NCBI RefSeq assembly: GCF_900167905.1 | Contig: NZ_FUYZ01000002.1 | Coordinates: 62,001-126,000, forward strand | Direction of reading: 5' to 3' | Source of the DNA: Soonwooa buanensis | GTDB lineage: Bacteria > Bacteroidota > Bacteroidia > Flavobacteriales > Weeksellaceae | Length of the DNA stretch: 64,000 nt | Shown: positions 59,917-64,000 of the stretch, one piece after another | How the letters are laid out: each line of letters opens with the position of its first letter | Position numbering within the stretch: position 1 is the first letter of the stretch | Notes under the pieces: generated by a model | Database searches by the model: none | What the model saw: only the letters and a program-made list of their open reading frames with translations | What the model was told of the DNA's origin: nothing | Program-made: the position numbers and the translations under genes

Positions 59917-61605
59917 TTAAATTACAAAATTATCTTCGTTATCGAACTTTTTACGAAGTCTTTGTTTAGACTTTTTAACACCATCAACGCTTAGTCCTAA
60001 TAATTGAGCGATTTCTAAGTTGTTGAGATTTAGTCTATTAAGGAGAATGATTCTTAAGTTTGACTCTGTTAAGCCTGGGAATGAGGTGAGGATGTATTGA
60101 TAATATTCTGGCTCTTCTCGAATAAAAACTTCTTTGAATTTGTTCCAGTTTTCATCAGTAACTAAATGCGAAATTTTTAATTCCTCCATAGCGGAAAGTG
60201 TTTTTGTTGCTTTTCCTATTTGACGGAGTTTATTAATTTCGTTATCAATATCATCGATATGTTTATTTCGGTCGACTAAATAGGCTTTGAAACTTGCTAG
60301 AGAGTTATTGGTGGTTTGCAGTCTTTTATCAGACTCAACTTGGTCTAATTTGAACTTTAAAATCTGCTTTTCGTAACTACTTTTCAGTAAACGAATTTTT
60401 CTTTTATTAAGTTGATAAATACTTGCAACAAGACCACAGAGCAAAAGACTGACCGCAAGTAAGGACCATTTGATAACTTTTGACTTTTCCGCTTTGTTTT
60501 GTTCGGCTTCTAATTGCCATTCTACACGCTCTTTTTGGCTTTGCCAGTTTGCCATTTTTACGGCTTCAACACCGTCTTGTAATATGATTTGATCACTCAG
60601 ACTTTCAATTCTTCTTCTTGCAGCTAACTCTGCATTATCATTTTTTTCATATACTGCGATTTGCAAAAGTAGTTTTTGGATATCTAGCTCATTACTAGCT
60701 AAATAAGTTTTGGTTTTAATATAATCTAAAGCATCTAATAATAATGTTTTTGCGTTTTGATACTGTTTAGTTTCAACATAGATTGTAGCTAATCTTATTT
60801 GAGCAAACATAGTGTTTTTATCACTATTTTCAACCTGAGAAATTTCGATGTCTTCCTTTAATAAGCTAATTGCTTTGCTGTAGTTTTTTCTATGAGCTTC
60901 AATGTATGCAATGTCTCCTAAAGCTTTTGCATAACGGACTTTATCATTAATTGTTATAGACGCAGTTTTGGTCTTTTCTAGATATGTCAGTGCTTTTTGA
61001 AAATTATTTAACTTGATGTAATTAAGGGCAATGTTGTTAAGTATTGTCCCATAGTTTTGGTTATTAGTCGAGCATTGTTGTAAAGCGCGCTCAAGATATT
61101 CGTTACTTTTATTGTTATCTTCAATTGTCGACCAAAAGAAGCCATTTAATTTTAAAGTATTACAAGGATCGATAATGTCCTGGTCGCGATTGTTTTCTAA
61201 TAGTTTTGATGTTTTTAAAAATAAAGGTAATGCGTTGGGATAATCATTGTAGGTGTAATAATAGAATCCAAAGCTTGTATAAAACCATATCAAAAAATTG
61301 TTGTCTTTGATATCTGACGATAATTTTAACGCATCTTTGTAAAGTTGAAGACTTTTAGGATTAGATCTGTCTAATTGTTTTGAATAAAAGTTTGCTAATA
61401 CAACTTTGTTTATGATTTCTTTTTTGTTACTTATTATTTTGTAAGAATCTGAGTTTAGAAATGTAATTAGTTCTTTTTCGCTGTTTATTTCTGAGGCTTT
61501 TACAACATATTTTGTCTCGATTGTAGACAGATTTTCGAGTTGTTGTGCTTTGTAAGTGGCTCCGCAAAATGCAAAAAAGAAAAAAAAGAGGTATATTTTT
61601 ACCAT
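59917..61605 (-). CDS. Membrane-tethered TPR protein with C-terminal HTH (second copy)
   Basis: 562 residues with the same layout as the protein at 54924. A signal peptide (about 1-20, 'IYLFFFFFAFCGATYKAQ') is followed by TPR helices (about 25-350; clear units 'LNNIALNYIKLNNFQKALTY' and 'ALGDIAYIEAHRKNYSKAIS'), a membrane segment near 378-398 ('WSLLAVSLLLCGLVASIY'), a coiled coil, and the HTH at about 510-560 ('LTESNLRIILLNRLNLNNLE', 'IAQLLGLSVDGVKKSKQRLR'). The ATG at 61605 gives a proper signal peptide and lies 5 bases after a -7 box; the upstream TTG at 61623 would lie within the promoter. Signal and targets unknown. Confidence 0.88.
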   Translation of the reverse strand: MVKIYLFFFFFAFCGATYKAQQLENLSTIETKYVVKASEINSEKELITFLNSDSYKIISNKKEIINKVVLANFYSKQLDRSNPKSLQLYKDALKLSSDIKDNNFLIWFYTSFGFYYYTYNDYPNALPLFLKTSKLLENNRDQDIIDPCNTLKLNGFFWSTIEDNNKSNEYLERALQQCSTNNQNYGTILNNIALNYIKLNNFQKALTYLEKTKTASITINDKVRYAKALGDIAYIEAHRKNYSKAISLLKEDIEISQVENSDKNTMFAQIRLATIYVETKQYQNAKTLLLDALDYIKTKTYLASNELDIQKLLLQIAVYEKNDNAELAARRRIESLSDQIILQDGVEAVKMANWQSQKERVEWQLEAEQNKAEKSKVIKWSLLAVSLLLCGLVASIYQLNKRKIRLLKSSYEKQILKFKLDQVESDKRLQTTNNSLASFKAYLVDRNKHIDDIDNEINKLRQIGKATKTLSAMEELKISHLVTDENWNKFKEVFIREEPEYYQYILTSFPGLTESNLRIILLNRLNLNNLEIAQLLGLSVDGVKKSKQRLRKKFDNEDNFVI

Positions 61606-61609
61606 ATTA

Positions 61610-61617
61610 ACAAATAT
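61610..61617 (-). promoter_or_regulatory. -7 promoter box of the second TPR-HTH gene (TATATTTG)
   Basis: Minus-strand exact TAnnTTTG match 5 bases before the ATG at 61605, with a TTTG about 16 bases further upstream as a possible -33 element. A near-leaderless message is implied. Confidence 0.55.
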
Positions 61618-61699
61618 ATCCAAAAAAAGTGTATCAAATTATTTTTTTTGAAAGTCTGTATGTAGTTGATAATCAGTATTGCTTATTTGTAAAATAATT

Positions 61700-61722
61700 T
61701 GTCCACCCCAATGTCCACCCCT
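61700..61722. repeat. Tandem TGTCCACCCC repeat upstream of the TPR-HTH gene
   Basis: TGTCCACCCCA (61700-61710) and TGTCCACCCCT (61712-61722) are two copies of one 10-base unit with a period of 12. They stand out as GC-rich in AT-rich surroundings, about 85-110 bases upstream of the promoter on the minus strand. A regulator-binding site is possible. Confidence 0.6.
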
Positions 61723-61847
61723 AAATTTTGCATTTTTTGAATATTTTTTGAAATTTTGATGGAAATATTTAGACAAAGACTACTACTAAGCTTTTTTCAA
61801 TTACCATGAATGTCTAAATGTGATTAATAACCATTCTATTATATGCG

Positions 61848-61877
61848 AAATGCCAGATATATTCTGGCATTTTTTAT
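61848..61877. terminator. Hairpin beyond recF, T-run on the plus strand
   Basis: AAATGCCAGA (61848-61857) and TCTGGCATTT (61863-61872) form a perfect 10-base stem with a TATAT loop. It lies 8 bases after the recF stop, but the long T-run is on the plus strand, where no long gene precedes it. Confidence 0.7.
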
Positions 61878-61879
61878 TT

Positions 61880-62956
61880 TTAGATTTCGTAGATGTTGAT
61901 TGGTTCTTTTATGTCTTTCAAAATACTTTCTGTACGTTCTTTATGTGTGTCTGTAATAAAGATTTGTCCAAAATTTTCTTGATTAACAAGATCAATTAAC
62001 TGTGTTACGCGTTTATCATCTAGTTTATCAAAGATGTCGTCCAATAAAAGGATTGGGGTTTTGCCTGTCAATTCTTTAATACGAATCATTTGTGCTAGTT
62101 TAAGAGCAACCAAAAAAGTTTTTTGTTGTCCTTGCGATCCTACTTTTTTGATGGGATAATGCATCATTTCAAAAAGCAAGTCATCTTTATGTATGCCTTT
62201 TGATGTATAGGTTAGCACACGATCCTTCTCTAAAGATTGACTAAGCAAATCAGAATAATCTTGCTCTAAGTCCGATTGATAAGTGATGTAAACTTCTTCT
62301 TTTCCGCCAGAAATACTTTGATAAAAGTTTTGCATAACTGGATTAAGAAGTTCAACAAAGTTTTTACGTTTTGCAAATATTTTTTCGCCGTGTTTTATCA
62401 AAGGTTCATCATAAATCTCGAGGCTATCTTTGTCGAAATATCTATTTTTTGCGAAATTTTTTAGAAGCGCATTTCGTTGTTGTAAGGTCTTTTGATATTG
62501 TATTAAAGCAAAAAGATAATCGCTGTCAGTTTGAGAAATCATCGCATCTAAAAATTTTCTGCGGCTTTCTCCAGAATCCGAAATTAAATTTTGATCATAA
62601 GGCGAAATAATAACAGATGGTAAATAACCAACATGATCTGCGAGTCGGTCATAAGATTTGTCATTTTTTTTAATAACTTTCTTACTTTCCTTACTAAGAA
62701 TTATTTTGAGAATATCTTCTTTTTCCTCATTTTGAACTTCCGCTTCGATGCTAAAGAAATCGCAATCGTTTTTAATATTGTTAAAATCGGAGTTTCCGAG
62801 GAAGCTTTTACCAACAGAAAGATAATACAAAGCGTCTAGGATATTCGTTTTTCCCACGCCATTATTCCCGACAAAACAGTTGATTTGTGCAGAAAGATCT
62901 AGCTGTAGATGATCGTGATTTTTAAAATTATGAAGACTGAGTTTATTAATTCTCAA
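61880..62956 (-). CDS. recF: DNA replication and repair protein RecF
   Basis: 358 residues of the SMC-like ATPase family. Walker A is 'NCFVGNNGVGKTNILDALYY' (about 26-45). The signature 'KVGSQGQQKTFLVALKLAQM' and Walker B 'TPILLLDDIFDKLDDKRV' are near 275 and 310. It loads RecA at gaps with RecO and RecR. The start is set at TTG 62956 ('MRINKLSLHNFKNHDHL' fits the normal RecF start); an ATG at 62992 would add 12 atypical residues and lies upstream of the -7 box at 62979-62986. Confidence 0.92.
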   Translation of the reverse strand: MRINKLSLHNFKNHDHLQLDLSAQINCFVGNNGVGKTNILDALYYLSVGKSFLGNSDFNNIKNDCDFFSIEAEVQNEEKEDILKIILSKESKKVIKKNDKSYDRLADHVGYLPSVIISPYDQNLISDSGESRRKFLDAMISQTDSDYLFALIQYQKTLQQRNALLKNFAKNRYFDKDSLEIYDEPLIKHGEKIFAKRKNFVELLNPVMQNFYQSISGGKEEVYITYQSDLEQDYSDLLSQSLEKDRVLTYTSKGIHKDDLLFEMMHYPIKKVGSQGQQKTFLVALKLAQMIRIKELTGKTPILLLDDIFDKLDDKRVTQLIDLVNQENFGQIFITDTHKERTESILKDIKEPINIYEI

Positions 62957-62978
62957 AATAGAAATTGATTTAGTCCTA

Positions 62979-62986
62979 CAAAGATA
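62979..62986 (-). promoter_or_regulatory. -7 promoter box of recF (TATCTTTG)
   Basis: Minus-strand exact TAnnTTTG match, 22 bases upstream of the proposed TTG start and inside the longer frame that begins at 62992. Confidence 0.55.
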
Positions 62987-63001
62987 AGTCAAATCGGATT
63001 C

Positions 63002-63769
63002 TTAAAAAAGAAGGTAATATTTAATCGCCAAGTAAATAATGAGCGGAAGTGCGGAACAACTTTCTATCCAAAAAGAAAAATAAGCATCAGTTTTGTTTTC
63101 AGATGCGAAAAATATCAAAATACAACTTACAAAAGATGTTAACAATAATGCAATAATGCTATCAATTCTAAAAAATAGAATACTTATGATATTTGCTAAA
63201 ATAATCAAAAAATAGGCGAGTAATTTTGTGTTTTTGATACCAATTAATTTCGGAAAAGTCACGACTGTATCGTATTTCATATCACGAATATCAAAAGGTA
63301 AAACAAGTGCGGAGATGAAAAAAAAGCTAAAACCGATAATTGGCCAATTAACTTCTGGCAATCCTAAGAATCCAAAGGATAAGGCCCAAACAAGTCCAAC
63401 GTAAAAAATCTTGACAAATGGTATGTTACGAATGGTATTCGCAAGAAAATTACTGTTGTACAAAAGTCCAAGAACAACTATTAATAACCATTTTAATAAG
63501 ACAATTTCGTTATGATTTCTGATGATCAGGAGGACGCAAATAATACCAGTAAAAAAATTGAATATTAATATTTTTTTAAATATTCGACCTTGTCCTTGGT
63601 ATTTTGTGTAAAGATAACCACTGAAAAATGTTAGAAAAATGAGGTACAGCTTGGGAAAACGGAATGTATTTTGTTCCAAAAAGAAAAAAGCAGCCAACAT
63701 TGTTCCCATTAAGGAAACATAAATTTGGCTGTCTACAATATATTTTTTTGCTAATTTTAAAACTGACAT
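63002..63769 (-). CDS. UbiA-like prenyltransferase-related membrane protein
   Basis: 255 residues with about eight hydrophobic helices. The second Asp-rich motif of the UbiA family is present ('LPFDIRDMKYDTVVTFPKLI', about 157-176), together with 'LLYNSNFLANTIRNIPFVKI'. The first motif (N-x3-D-x3-D), expected near residue 50-70, is not recognisable; the sequence there is 'GYLYTKYQGQGRIFKKI'. The protein may have lost or changed prenyltransferase activity. It is upstream of recF on the same strand but separated by 45 bases holding a promoter box. Confidence 0.7.
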   Translation of the reverse strand: MSVLKLAKKYIVDSQIYVSLMGTMLAAFFFLEQNTFRFPKLYLIFLTFFSGYLYTKYQGQGRIFKKILIFNFFTGIICVLLIIRNHNEIVLLKWLLIVVLGLLYNSNFLANTIRNIPFVKIFYVGLVWALSFGFLGLPEVNWPIIGFSFFFISALVLPFDIRDMKYDTVVTFPKLIGIKNTKLLAYFLIILANIISILFFRIDSIIALLLTSFVSCILIFFASENKTDAYFSFWIESCSALPLIIYLAIKYYLLF

Positions 63770-63785
63770 TATATTACAAAGTAAA

Positions 63786-63793
63786 CAAAATTA
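63786..63793 (-). promoter_or_regulatory. -7 promoter box of the UbiA-like gene (TAATTTTG)
   Basis: Minus-strand TAnnTTTG match 17 bases upstream of the ATG at 63769. Confidence 0.45.
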
Positions 63794-63829
63794 TAGCTTT
63801 TGTAATGTGATTTTGATAAATAAAAGTTT

Positions 63830-64000
63830 ATGAAAAAACTCATTCCTACTTTAGGATTGTTGTTCTTGACTAGTTTTTCGGCTCCAATTTTTGGACAGAA
63901 TTACTACGAGCAACAATGGAAAATCATTAAAGAACAGGCGAAGAAAGGAAACTTTAAGTCCAACCAGACGATTTTTCAAAATATTCAAAAACAAGCCATG
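63830..64000 (+). CDS. Probable alpha-2-macroglobulin-family protein, 5' end only
   Basis: An open frame of 57 codons from an ATG at 63830 to the window edge. It begins with a signal peptide ('LIPTLGLLFLTSFSAPIFG', cleavage before Gln23) and continues 'NYYEQQWKIIKEQAKKGNFK...NIQKQAM'. I recall the 'YYEQQWK-x-I' and 'IQKQAM' segments from the N-terminus of very large secreted alpha-2-macroglobulin/MG2 proteins of Chryseobacterium. The rest of the gene is outside the window, so the assignment is provisional. Confidence 0.55.
   Translation, partial: MKKLIPTLGLLFLTSFSAPIFGQNYYEQQWKIIKEQAKKGNFKSNQTIFQNIQKQAM

Overview
The window looks like chromosome of a member of the Flavobacteriia, most likely the Chryseobacterium/Weeksellaceae group. 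The evidence is AT-rich sequence, almost no Shine-Dalgarno sequences, many Bacteroidetes-type -7 boxes (TAnnTTTG) just upstream of genes, frequent TTG start candidates, a SusC/SusD pair, a PorX-type response regulator, a type IX secretion (T9SS) sorting domain, an IPExxxVDY-family protein and a DPE2-like 4-alpha-glucanotransferase. I see no transposase, integrase, prophage, CRISPR array or rRNA. One tRNA gene (Gln, TTG) is present. Both ends of the window cut a gene.

Layout. 1-7,000: a truncated tubby/LURP1-like gene, a TPR membrane protein, a TRIC-type channel with exonuclease III, a small lipoprotein, PorX, RNase G, a 30-residue very basic peptide gene and an HU protein. 7,000-16,400: mutY; a cobalamin riboswitch controlling a BtuB-like receptor and a BtuG-like lipoprotein; NDH-2 with trmD; an Lrp-type regulator; deoC; a T9SS sorting domain with almost no cargo; hemB. 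16,400-16,720: an intergenic stretch of structured repeats. 16,720-29,820: rmuC and PPK2; a DUF1573 protein; valS followed by a tight run of four small-metabolism genes; an aldehyde dehydrogenase; cysS; folE. 30,000-37,860: acpP-fabF-rnc-IPExxxVDY-pyk, a carboxypeptidase-regulatory-like protein and malQ. 37,900-44,060: a tyrosine-rich repeat protein, an LTxxQ protein, ferritin, and two DUF3857/transglutaminase-like proteins of which one has lost its catalytic residues. 44,100-54,500: an AddA-like helicase-nuclease, rnhB, a SusC/SusD pair and argS. 54,500-64,000: two TPR-membrane-HTH regulators, a secreted hypothetical protein, tRNA-Gln, menE, arfB, cdd, recF, a UbiA-like membrane protein and the start of a probable alpha-2-macroglobulin gene.

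Most of the window is ordinary housekeeping. The more interesting items are the 30-residue peptide gene beside HU; the B12-riboswitch receptor/lipoprotein pair; the nested hairpin repeat and palindrome pair after hemB; the lone T9SS sorting domain; the active/inactive DUF3857 pair after ferritin; the Tyr-rich/Arg-Asn-Ser repeat protein; and the two membrane-tethered HTH regulators, each with a distinctive repeat upstream. I found no clearly new multigene defence or metabolic system. Coordinates given for promoters and terminators come from reading the sequence by eye. Family names come from memory of the families, not from searches.
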